64,000 nucleotides of DNA from Litomosoides sigmodontis. Its lineage: Eukaryota; Nematoda; Chromadorea; Rhabditida; Onchocercidae. The stretch lies in NCBI GenBank assembly GCA_963070105.1, contig OY718804.1, positions 6,223,317 to 6,287,316 of the forward strand, in the 5' to 3' direction. A program made the position numbers and the translations under genes. Each line of letters starts with the position of its first letter. The stretch's first letter is position 1. Shown one piece after another: positions 34,834 through 46,600 of the stretch. Under the pieces are notes generated by a model. That model was not told the DNA's origin, searched no databases, and was given only the letters and a program-made list of their open reading frames with translations.

Positions 34834-37800
34834 GAGTGTTCAACGCCGAATATTTCACGTCTTGGCAGCACATCCTTCATGGATCCAAAGTATATTCCTG
34901 GCGTGAAAAGTGAAGGGATTCCGTTGCAGCCACAGCCATCAACGAGCGTCAGCACCTCAGCTGTCTCAACCGCTACATACAGGGATTTCTTCGCACCGTC
35001 AGCCGGTACCGCCGCTTATCAGCACCCGATGCATAGTTTCTTTTCTGGGTTTGCTTTCTTTGTTTTGTCCCTTTCACTTAGATTGTCCCGTCAGGAGAAA
35101 AGTGACCTGAGAATTTGACGAACAATCAGTTATTTGTAAATTCATAAAAGGTTTGGAAAAGGCATTGCTCGTATTTGCTGAATCGAAATTCTTCTTACGG
35201 CTATCACTTCAATATTAGAAGTGATTTCCAAAGTGCTACTGAATCCAAGACATTAAAAGGTCAGAAAATGCAATTGCTTTTACATCATAATTTCAAATTA
35301 TTATAATTTGACATGCTCTTTATTGACCAGTGAGTTACAAGTTTCCTTGCTCCTGTAGCATAGAAAACTCACTTTTCAGGATCCGATAACCGTTAAATTG
35401 TTAGTTGTAACAGTGTTTTTATTACGGAAGACTGTGGAGACTACAATCTAATAAGTCCTGCATTATTAAGACTACAATCTGAGAAGTGTTTTTGCTAGTA
35501 AAAAAGTAATTTAAACGTACTCTTTCACTGAATAGCAAATTCCGCAGTTGGAACCTCAAGTAGATTCAGTTTGTAGTGTATGTCAGGACATCTCACAGAT
35601 GAAATGGTTTCGTTCGTATTCATAAAATTATCCGACAATGATATTTCCCGGTGAAAGTTGTGCTTTGAAGTTTTGTTGCTATGTGACCACTAAAAGGGTT
35701 GCCTCAAACAAAATATTGTTTAGTGGACATCTTAAGATTGCAATTTTTCCAGCTGATGAGCCTTTAGGACTTTTCAAAATTGCGCCATACGCCCATAAAT
35801 AGTTCCCCGTTAGCGTTGCGATCCATTAATGACCTGCAACAACGATATTTTAATGCACTCTCTCACTCCTTAGCTAAATGCAAATATTAGCAAGGGAAAA
35901 CAAAGCTGTAAATAAAAATTAAAATTTTGACGATGCGCAAACTTCAGTTACTGCTTGCAGTCAATACGACATATCACTGCGACTCAGTAGCTATTACAAA
36001 TACCGAAAGCATAATTTTTACTTCCTCAATTAGCTTATCAAGCCCTAGAAATATTATTTCAAAAGAAGGTATTGAAAATTAGCATGAGTAGAATTTGTTT
36101 GGAAAATGTACAACTTTGGCTTATTAGACTCGGTGGCTTCGTTATTTATCTTTACCAACAAATCTTCTATTCAATTTCTTTCCTTCTCTCGTCTTCTCTC
36201 TCTTTCTTTCTCTCTCGCCCTCTCTTGCTTTCTCTCTCTCGCTCTTTATTACCCTACAGTTATGAGGAAAACACCGGATTTCTTCCAGCTCAATCGAGCA
36301 GCTTACAAACTTCAAAATTCCTAATGAGATTCCACTCAGTATTTTAGCACTTGTCAAATGACAAATTACTCAGTAAATTTTTTTGGAAATTCGTAAAATT
36401 TATTCAGTACACATAGCTTTGTCCCAAACTAAGTGAGTAAAAAATACTTCCAACAACAATGAATAGAATTCTTCTAAAGCACTATGTTCATTGACGTGCA
36501 AAATTGCTGCTTGGTAGTTGCTAAACTTCCAACAGTTAGTTTTAAAATCGGTAAGTTCCATAGGCGATTTGTAGTATAAGTGAGGAGAGGCGACGACTTA
36601 GCATTCTAAGGCGCTTTGGTTCAGTCCGTAACTTCTGAGGCGATCAATCAGCGTGAGAAGTCATTTTCTCTCTCGAAGTGAGTGAGTCTGAGCTGTCCCA
36701 GCGAGAACCTTCGACCACAGCGGCCACGACTGGAATTTCACATTCTTCCTGACAATTTAACCTAAATTTTCCTCAGACAGCACAGCCTCTGCCACCAACA
36801 ACTAGCACTACCACCCTTCTGGCTTCCACTGCCACGTTCATACAGACACACGTACATGCACATTATGAATGTACAAATGTTTGCTTGTGTTGCTTACGGT
36901 AGCCAAAATACCTCTCAACAATTTTTACAACTTTTTGAGGCCGATAGGCGTGGTTTACTGAGAAAGACGGCAAACAATCAATAGTGCTATGTTTCAGCAT
37001 ACGACCTGAACAGGTGACGTCAATTATTCAGCTGCATGAGTTCATCGAATTTTCTAATTTGATTTTTTCTCCCATTCCTTCTTTGCTCCTCACTTGCTTC
37101 CAAATTCCCGGTTATTATTTTAATTCGAAAAGGGCGGTCGGTTTCAGGTTTGAATTTCCCCGACCATCACTAGCTACCCAACAACCGGAATTGATGCAAT
37201 CAACATTCGCAACTCCTGGATTTGCGACACCATCGTTTGTTGATCCAACACATTCTCAACCACCACCGGCACATCAACGAATTGGTAAAGTTGCTGCGCT
37301 CTACTGGCACGAGGAACTTTTTGTCTGATGCCACATTACTCTTCTTTTAGAGAAGAGGCAAAAATGGCTTCTAGCAAAAATTATTAAGAAACCAGTGGTG
37401 GTTAAATCGGATCATGGATTAATTTCAGATCAGTCAACAGCAGCATTCCAGTTTCCGTATGCTACTGTGGTACCTACAGCGATGGCCTCTGACAACCATC
37501 GAGCCAACCAGCAATCTTTGAGGTCCGACTGTTCTTTTCTTTCCTCATTCAAACCTTATTTCACCCTCTTCTCTTCCTTCAAGACCTGCAACTCTCCACT
37601 TGTAACTAGCCGTTGCAGAAGTGGTCCATCGAATTTGCAAGCAATTCCTTCTGGCAATGAGTCGTTGTCAACCGACAAACTTTGCGCCGTTTGTAACGAT
37701 CGTGCGGTATGCCAACATTACGGAGCTCGTACATGTGAAGGATGCAAGGGGTTTTTCAAGGTACTTTAGCACAACCCACGAGGAAATTTTGCAATGACGT

Positions 37801-40102
37801 TGCACGATAATGTCACGTACAGTTCAGCTAAACTGTTGCGGTAGCTTATTTGAAGCGGCGATTCATAAATAGTAACGTAGGCGGCATCAACTAATGTTGA
37901 AATAAAATTTTTTTTTGAAATTTATTTTATTTGTACCAACAACTGTAATTTGCACTTCTAGCGAACAGTCCAAAAAAAAGCGCAATATGTATGTACCGGA
38001 AACAAGAACTGTACCATTGATAAGCGATTTCGTAGTCGATGTCAATACTGCCGTTTTCAGAAATGCATTGCGGTTGGTATGGTTAAAGAGGGTAGGTGGA
38101 AGGTTTTCAAAATATGCTAACCATCAAGTTAAATAAACGGCATGAATGAATTTTTTAGTTTGATAGGATCATTTATAGTTGGAGCGTGAAAGTTCATTTA
38201 ATGATAATTTCAATCATTTAAACATATGTGGGAAAGGGCCGAAAGGTCACTCACTTCGATCACTCAACATTAATAGTATCTATGATAACTCGCAGTTTTC
38301 CGCTCATCACCTTATTTCATTATTTTTTGCAGTGGTCCGATACGGTAGCTTATCAGGACGACGAGGTCGTTTACCGTCAAAAACGAAAGTGCAACATTCA
38401 GACGATCCTCCCAGTCCACCACTTCCGCTCCTAACGCTTATCAATAAAGCATACATCGAATCAAAAACAATTGCTACACCAACATTATATGTCCGTGTTC
38501 CTTCTCGTCCACGTATTCATAACGTTTAGTGAATTTCAGCGATGTGAAATTTCATGGATTACTTTCCAGTTGTTCAGGATCTCTTCATTCTCTCACTCAA
38601 TTAATCTTTTAGACTGGCGGCGCGGAACAGTTGCTGTCCGCAATGGATGAGGAATTTCGCTTCATGTTGCTTTTCGTGGAAAAAATCCCGAATTCAACAG
38701 AGATCTCTCAGAATGATATTACTAAATTAATTGAACGAAACTTCTTCGCGCTGCTGGCACTGAAACTCTGCTACGGGTCACTTATCACTGAACTGTTATC
38801 TCTTATCAAATTGTTGCAGAAGTGTTGTAAATTGGAACTTCAATGTTTTAGTCATCCATAGACATGTTAATTTCCTGGCAAAAGTTTAGCAAGAGGAAAA
38901 AGAAGTAAAGGAAGAAGAGAAATTGAGTAAATCCGATCGAAAAGGATTTTCCAGCTCATTGCTGGAGGAATTTTTGAAGGAAGTGGGTGATGGATGGAAG
39001 GATGGATAAGCTACCTCATTCGCCTTCCAATTAATCCGTGATGCCATTCTCATGCTTCCTATCATAAAACTTATCATTCAAACGGCTTGTTATCTCCTTT
39101 AACTCAAATTTGCATGAAATCGTTGCACAAATTTTAGATGGACTGAAGGCGGCAGCCTGCACATGGAGCGGATCGAGGTGGACATATCAACAGTGCCACA
39201 GCCGTTGAAATTACTTTTCACTCTAATACAAGAGGAAGCTAAACGATTTCAACATCTCTTACAGTGGGACCCACCGTCCTTTTCAGCTTTATTTGCTTTG
39301 CAATTCCTCAACACAAAAGGTCAGTAATTATTAGCGCAACCTCAAACTGATAAGTTAACTTCGGCGCAGATGTGTTGTCTGAACAGAAATCGAACTGATC
39401 GTTACTGTGTGCGCACTTCATTGCTTATTTAAATTGAGCATTTATTATTTAAATTTGCTTTTTGAAATTCCAGAATGTGGCGGTGAACTGCTAAGTTCAG
39501 ACGCAGCTGTTGATAAATTACGTGGTACTATAACAAGCGCACTGAAAGATCATTGTTGCAATTCCTCGCCACCTCACACGAAAAAGCTGCAAACAATTAT
39601 TGCCCAGGTAAGCTCAAATGTTCCACTAATCTTTTATAAAGTGCAAATGTCGCACAGAAGTACATTCCTTCTCATTTCTCTGTTCGATCCCTTTTTTTCA
39701 CTGATAAAATAATAACTCGTTCAGTTTCTTTGGGCTTTTTTCGATAATTTTTAAATTTTAATAACTCGGAGTACTATCAAGGAGGCTCGTGATAAGGCGG
39801 AGCAAGAATGAGCAGCTAAGGTCTCAAACCTGCACGTGAGGTCTTCCAATGGTTTTGTATTCAAGTTTTTTTGTACGGATCTTCACTCACTCTTTACTTT
39901 ATTTCGGCTATTCTTCACGGAAAAGCTAACTTTTCAGATCGAGGTGTTTGCTCGATTTCAACGCATTGGACAAGAAACTTTATCACTGGCTGTTTCATCC
40001 GGGGTGCAATTGCCGCCCTTAATGTCCGGTGCTGTGCAAACTGCACAACGATTTCCTGGTCCGTCAAAGCTGGACTTTACAGAATTTTCATTTTGTCCTT
40101 AA
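34834..40102 (+). CDS. nhr-6: NR4A-type nuclear receptor (Nurr1/NGFI-B/DHR38 family), 5' end not found
   Basis: Transcription factor of the NR4A subfamily; the C. elegans orthologue NHR-6 acts in spermatheca development. Exons: 34834-35048, 37148-37284, 37429-37522, 37619-37760, 37962-38091, 38333-38523 (or ending 38490), 38613-38776, 39138-39319, 39474-39607, 39938-40102; about 517 residues plus the missing start. The Ser/Thr/Pro/Gln-rich activation region comes first. The two-finger DNA-binding domain follows, with [20 protein letters not shown] (P-box CEGCKG), second-finger [14 protein letters not shown], then the A-box [10 protein letters not shown] for monomeric NBRE binding. The ligand-binding domain is recognisable ([39 protein letters not shown]) but divergent and ends [10 protein letters not shown]. 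The 96-base segment 37523-37618 is open in frame and may be retained. Exon 1 begins at TTTTCAG, so an upstream exon is required. Confidence 0.93.
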
Positions 40103-42075
40103 AAACGGGACTTCATATGCGCTTACGGCAGCAACATTTATCTCTTCGATGTTTGAAACATTTCCTCCAACAATTTTTTTGGTTTAAATTAGAGAAGCAA
40201 TGGAAAAGGGAAGAATTGAACTAACTTTTCTCAGTGCCTTTTTCACTTCTTGGTGGCCAACACTCTTCAGAGTTAATAACAGACTTTTCTTATAGATCTA
40301 TTGGATATAGCTCTTCTTGTTGAAATCTGTCCAACGTCATCTATGACGAATTTGAAAGTTTCCATCAGTACCCTCCTATCATATCATATCATTTCCAAAT
40401 AGGAATGAATGTATTGAGAAATTGGAATATTTTTATAATGACATCTGATGTAACACATGGGGAGTGGTGAACGATTCATTTTAAAAACGAGAAAACAGGA
40501 GATAGGAAGAGAGTATATAATTTTAATGTGAAATACATGTTTAAAAGAGGCTGCAATTACATTCATATTTGTTGTTTTTTCCTTTAATTGTTTCCCTTCC
40601 TCTAATTAGTCTTACTTTTTCAACTAAACACTTTCATTTCCAATTACAACTACAGGTTGCGTACTTTTTCTTGTGATCAGGTGCCCTAATTAATTAAAAT
40701 TGTTTTTTTTGGATGATTTTTGTGGATCTTTTAAATGTGCACGTGTCCTGTTTTTTTTTCAAATTTTTTTTACACTTTATTGATGATCTTTCCTCACAAT
40801 GCCATGTCATTTTTTATGTCGCCTGGAATTCCTAGCCACTTTTTTTGGGGTATTCCTTTATTGTTGCAGTAATTCCACAAAATGTGATTTGTTACGCAGT
40901 TTGTAGTGACGTAGGTGAGTGTTGTTACTGATTTAGGCGATCACGCATTCCTGTAGAAACAGCCAAGTACGGAAGGCGTTTATTTAATAATTTCCTTTAT
41001 GAACTATCGATCTGCTGACGAGAACTTAGTCATTTACTAATTTTCTGTGCATAAATTTTTGAAAATTTGTTTCGATTTTTAAGGAAAACACAAAAGTTCG
41101 CTTTTAGCTAATTATTAGCGCGTAATTTTATAGCAAATCAACGAAGTCATCCTTTTGTGTTTTCTACGACAAAATTACAACACTTTGTTGTTGCACGCCA
41201 CAATTGCCTTAATATTGTTGACTAGACAGGTGAAAATAAATATCTAACGTCTAGCACTCCTCGAACACGTTCACAACGCTGCACATTTACTAGAAATGCG
41301 TGTAAAGTGCCTGAAATTCTTTTTGCTGTATCATTGCTCTGATTGAGTCTTATTGTCATCTGAAACCAAAACTTTACTCCTAGACTGATAATTTTTGACT
41401 GCTTATTCAGTTCGAGGAACGAATTTTAGAGACACATGAATAAAGCCAACCAATAGCTGGAGCATCACACAAAAATAGATTTTAAAGATCCTCGAAAGTG
41501 ATATCGCAAGAAATTGAAGTGTGCAATTGATGACTGTCCACTCACAAACAGATCCATCAAAACATCCTGCACTATTTCTACTACACAGCATCTTGCACTG
41601 CACTCACTTGACAAAGCGTAGTAAGAACTGAGTAATGACAAGGTGACTAACTGTATGGTCAGCATCCAATCTTCTTCATTTAATCGTTATCGGAGTTGTT
41701 TCTACGTGATTCCGTGCTACACGCTTTCTGGTCTCCGACGCTACTACGCGTTCCATCAAAGAAGTATCAGTTTGGCAAAGGCGATAAGCAAGCAACAAGT
41801 TTCATTTCTTCATTCGTTGCGACAGTTGGAAGAGCAAAGAACAAACTGCAAGGAGCGGTGATCGGTCAATTGACTTTAGTAGAAAGAGGTCATTGTTCAA
41901 AGATTCATTGTCGATGTCCAAGTGTCTTAGCTACTATCTTTCAGACTCTACCTGTTAATATAAATTGCTAAATTCTAGCTCGATCATTTAAAATGCCACG
42001 CACTAAAGTTTCGCGGAATGTTTCCTCAACTCTTACTGTAATATCCAACACTGTGTGCTATTTCGAGGATCAAAT

Positions 42076-42109
<34 letters not shown>

Positions 42110-42394
42110 AAGTGAAGAAGTACAATGCAAGAAAATAATCCGTTGGTTAGATGGCAATCAGTAATTAGTTAAATTAAAATTGGTAGTAAACTTTTGTATG
42201 AAAACAAATATTGCATTTTTATTCGCATTTTAGTCCAGGAGAGAAAAATGAAGATTAATGTCAATTTGATTTTAAAAATCATAAAAATGATAGAAATGCT
42301 TCTAAATTATTCTTTCAAATGTTGAACGGAATCTTTCAAACAATGTTGAACTGAAAAGGTTGCCTAACCTACACACATGTAGGTTTTAAGCCAT
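40103..42394. other. nhr-6 3' flank
   Basis: 3'UTR and spacer with T-rich runs near 40700-40860 and a (GA)n tract at 42078-42108. Overlapping short frames at 41643-41971 have no recognised motif. No clear AATAAA is close to the nhr-6 stop. Confidence 0.5.
42078..42108. repeat. (GA)n microsatellite
   Basis: About 14 GA units, nearly perfect. Confidence 0.95.
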
Positions 42395-42465
42395 GCCTCA
42401 TGCTGGAATCGAACCAGCGACCTTCTGTTTACTAGACAGACGCTCTGCCCCTGAGCCAATGAGGC
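42395..42465 (-). tRNA. tRNA-Thr (anticodon AGT)
   Basis: The reverse strand folds as a complete cloverleaf. The acceptor stem is GCCTCAT/ATGAGGC (7 of 7 paired), the D arm GCTC/GAGC, the anticodon stem TCTGT/ACAGA with loop CTAGTAA (anticodon AGT, threonine), variable AGGTC, and T arm GCTGG/CCAGC with loop TTCGATT. Internal promoters fit Pol III: A box TGGCTCAGGGG and B box GGTTCGATTCC. No intron. The discriminator base is A and CCA is not encoded. The first TTTT on the transcribed strand is about 37 bases downstream (42354-42357), rather far for a terminator. It lies between nhr-6 and orc-1, which are on the other strand. Confidence 0.95.
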
Positions 42466-43669
42466 TCACACCCCCACCCATAATTTTGCTATATAGTGCT
42501 TACATAAATAATTAGGAATGATAATATTAGGATAACGTGGAAGACGTACGTTGGATGATGCGAGGCACTGATCGCAGTCATCTCCCCTCTAAATATCCCG
42601 AAATAAACCATCGAGAAACTTTGGGAGGAAAGACGGCCCGAACCGTGTTCTATAAAGAGTCACTTTCAGATTTGTGTGGGAATTTTGGGGTGGTGTTGCT
42701 TGTTAGCTCAAATCCTTGTTTGGTGGAATGATCCGTGGAATGTGGAAGATATCAAATTATATATGTTTTTAGGAGAAGTGACAAACGTAGATTTTTACGT
42801 GATAGGATGGTACGTGGGATTGCTTACTTAGGTTTGTTTTGTGCAAGAAAACGAGTATGAAGGGAAAAGGAGAATGCGAATGCGTAAAATGTCGAATACA
42901 GTGATATTGTTAATGCGAATGTCGGCTGACTTTTTGCAAAATTTCAAAATTGAAATATTGAACTTATGACACTAGCTTTTTTCGAAGTAGTGAATTTCAG
43001 TGGAAAAAGATAAGGAGAGATGAGTGATAAGTTGAAATATATTGTATTTAGAATTGGTCAAAACGTACGAAAAGAAACTAAATATTGATGAGAAAAGCTA
43101 GTGATCATAATGTTTTCAGGAAGGAAGACCGAAGGATAGTCGAACTATCGGAGTATTCAACTTACTGCACAAGTTAAAGTCGTGTAGTTAAAGAAGAGTA
43201 ACATTAGTCGAAAGTAACGTCTTGGTCATTGTTCACGTTTCCCAAATGTTAAGCAAAAGTGCTGAAATTTCAGAATTAAAAAAGTTTTGAGGAAGTAACT
43301 TGGCGGGAATGTACATTGATAAGGATGAGTTATGGAACGAAAAATCCGAAAATACAACTTCAAATAGTCTGATAGCAAAAAATGAAGGTATCGTAATTTG
43401 CGGTTAATTTTGTTATGAATTTGTGTTATGAATTTTATACTAAGCTTCTCATGTTTCGTTTTTTCACTTCGGTTTTTCGAATTTACAAATGCATAGGGGA
43501 ATGCTTGAAGTAAAAGGATGTGAGTTGTTTAGCTTATTCAACGCCTGTTCAAAATTTATGGGTAGCTGAAGGCAGGAAAGAAATAAATAAGATTATCGGA
43601 CATTGTATACCATGCAACTTTTTTATCTTCTTTCTTTTTTCGTTGAATTTATTGCAATTAACGTTTTTA
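42466..43669. other. Spacer upstream of orc-1
   Basis: About 1.2 kb of AT-rich DNA between the tRNA (transcribed away) and the orc-1 trans-splice site. It presumably contains the orc-1 promoter. No gene recognised. Confidence 0.5.
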
Positions 43670-43670
43670 G
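43662..43670 (+). promoter_or_regulatory. Probable spliced-leader acceptor for orc-1
   Basis: GTTTTTAG|A with a T-rich run ends at 43669, 30 bases before the first in-frame ATG (43700). That arrangement is typical of a nematode trans-splice acceptor. It could instead be an ordinary acceptor of a further upstream exon, since the frame stays open upstream. Confidence 0.5.
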
Positions 43671-43699
43671 AAAACAAGGATACCTCAAATAAAAGGATT

Positions 43700-46600
43700 A
43701 TGCCAAAGCGGAAGGCGAAGTCGATAGAACGTAGGTGTTTTGAAGACTTATTTGTTTTGAATTCACCACCATGCAAGCGCAGTCGATCATCAGTGGTTTT
43801 ACAGCAAGTTAAACTAACTCCAGCTTTTAGCTATGGCGAGAACTTAAATAGTGTGAGCAAACTTTACCCTGTTTTTGCCTCTTCATTGATCCTGTTTTTC
43901 TGTACTTGTTTGTTCCACGGAAAATTGTTTTTCGATCTTTTGTAAACTTTTTTGTGATTTATTTAAATTACTAATAGTTTCAGGAAAGTTCGAAAGTAAT
44001 GAATTTAATTTGTCTAGCTTTAATTGTAGACGTTTTGTTTCAGAGAACAAGTGTTTCAGTTTTTTATCATTGCAGTTTGGGTTTGAGAACGAAGATATAG
44101 ATAGCGAGGACGATTCCGAAGACGTAAGATCGAAAGTACTACATGATCCACGAATATCACTTCCACTTCCATCGACGATGACCGAAACACCAAAACTTTG
44201 TAAAAGAAGGGTTTCGTAAGTTATAGATTTGATTTATTGAAGATTTTTGAATGCTATAGATTCTTCCAGATACCAACTTTTAACCCTTCTATTTGTTTTG
44301 TGAATAAGCCGTCTGAGTAATTACACTGATATATTTAAAACCATAAAAGTGTAATTAAGGATTGATTCCAAAACTCACAAATCTGGGAAATTATCAGTTT
44401 GGAAGCAGAAGATTGGGTCATTTGGTAATGGTGTACATGGAAATGGTTTTTCACTGCCTAAGGCGTTTGAACTGAAAAGTACTGAAGCGCTCGCGGGAGC
44501 CAACTTCATCGATGATGCAGCTGGAAAAAACAAACTTGGGAAAGTTAGTGAACGCGTGAACAAGCCTATTAAAAAGATTGATGGCTTGCACCTGAATGGT
44601 TGTAGGAGACCGCTGATAACCCTGACGCGAACGAAAGTTTTTGATGGGGCGAGGATTATCAATTATGAGGTAATTTACTTGTTAGAAATTAGGTTTTGAA
44701 ACGGTTTAAATGATGTTAAAGCAATAGAGATCACTTCGCTTATTACTTTCGTCAGTTCGTAAGGAACTAAAATTTGTTTGTTGCAGCATAATTCTTTTGG
44801 ACATGGATTGGAAGATAATGACAGACCATATTCAGATTCAGAGTCTGAAGTTAATTCAGACTTTTGCTGTAGACAGGATCGAAAAATAAAGTGTGTTATA
44901 TTTAAAATTTTTTAAAAAATGATTTTGCGGTGAGATTTTTTATGTTGCATGACCCATGAAAAATAGTTTTCCACTTTTAGGCATCGAAACAGTTCATTGT
45001 GCGAAAACAGACAACCAAGTGGAGGTAAATTTAGATTGCTATGTGTAATGATCTGTTCTAGAAAATAATTCACAGCGATGTTTGCTATCGTTTCGCTTGA
45101 AAATCATTTTGACTTGAGATACCAAACTTATTTTATGCATCATTACATTAGCACAGTGCTGTGTTCATCGTGCTGGAACTCCATATGAATATTCCTTGAC
45201 GTGGTTAGTATTCAGTTTGATGGCAGTGTACAATATTATACTAATGTCATCTAATTCCGGTCTTAACCTGTATTTTTTTTTATTTTGCTCTTAACACATC
45301 CTTGTTTGAATTTTGTTTAATTTATTTCGTCACTTTTATCTGATCAATTTGTTTCATCACCTCCTTTTATACTTCAGAAAAAAAGTCGGATAAATATACC
45401 ACATGTGGTGTAATTTCGAACGTCCAACCAAGGGAGACCTTTCCAACGCAGGTATCGAAATTTTCATTGGATGAAAGAAATGATTTCTTTTCTCAAAGAA
45501 TTTATTTTGGAATCTGAAATATGGCGGACTTAATGTTATTGCCTAGTTTAATTTTAATTTTGAATCCGTACTTTCTGAATGCTTAAGAGACTATACTTGA
45601 GTTATCTGAGCAACATTTAAAAAATCATGCTTGAAGTAACTGAATTTCTGATAGAGCGAAGGATTTTAGAGACTCGAAACACTGGAAGCGATTTATTGTC
45701 GTTTACATACCTCTGAAATTCCACAACGGTTGCCGTGTAGGGAGGCGGAATTCGAACGAGTATGCGCGTTTATAAAGGGATGCACCGCAAATAATGCGAT
45801 CTCACAAGCAATGTATGTAAGTGGTGTGCCAGGTACCGGTAAAACTGCAACTGTGCTACAAGTGGGTTTTTATGTTTGTACTTTGGTAGTAATAGTAAAA
45901 GACAATTTATTGATTAAGTAGAACTGTTTAGTAAATTGGTAGGTTAAAATACATTTTCGAATTTATTACTGAAAACCGATTTCAAGAACCTGAATCTGCA
46001 TTCGATTTTGCTTGATAATATGCACACAATTACGGCAATGTTGGTGTGGATGTGAAGATCATTCTTTACCTTATTACATACGTCCCATCATGTAACTATG
46101 ATACAAAAATATGTGGCGCTTTTCAAATTTCAGCATCAAAATTTGACGCTGAGCATATTTTCAGGCTGTGCGTCACATGAAAGCTTCTGAAAACCTTATA
46201 TTTGATTTTGTTACCGTTAATGCAATGGAACTGTCAGATCCAAAACAAATATTTGTCAAAATTTATCAAGACTTGTTCAATGTGAAGAAAAAAACTGCAC
46301 CAAAGTAAGTTAAAATATATTCATTGCGTCATATGCAAAATCTAATTGATGGAATAGTCGGCATTTCAGTCACATTGGGCGTAGCGTCTTTACGGGCTGT
46401 TATGCGATTACGTGTTAGATACTATGTACTGTAAAAGTCGACTGACTGGATTAGCAGTAATTCTGACCATCTTACCTTGGTTTGCGAGCATTTCATGTAC
46501 TTGCAGCTTTCTAAAACGTATGCTTTCTTTTTCAGTCCTCACAATTCCATTAATTATTAAGTGCGTATTTCGTGGTGCGAGAATTATGTGAATAATCTGG

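Noticed and set aside
36600..36665. tRNA-like CTAAGGCGCTTTGGTTCAGTCC
   Set aside because: The T-loop lacks the required A at the conserved position and no acceptor stem pairs.
41643..41971. Two overlapping frames downstream of nhr-6
   Set aside because: Neither resembles a known family; overlapping frames are equally open, so no coding evidence.
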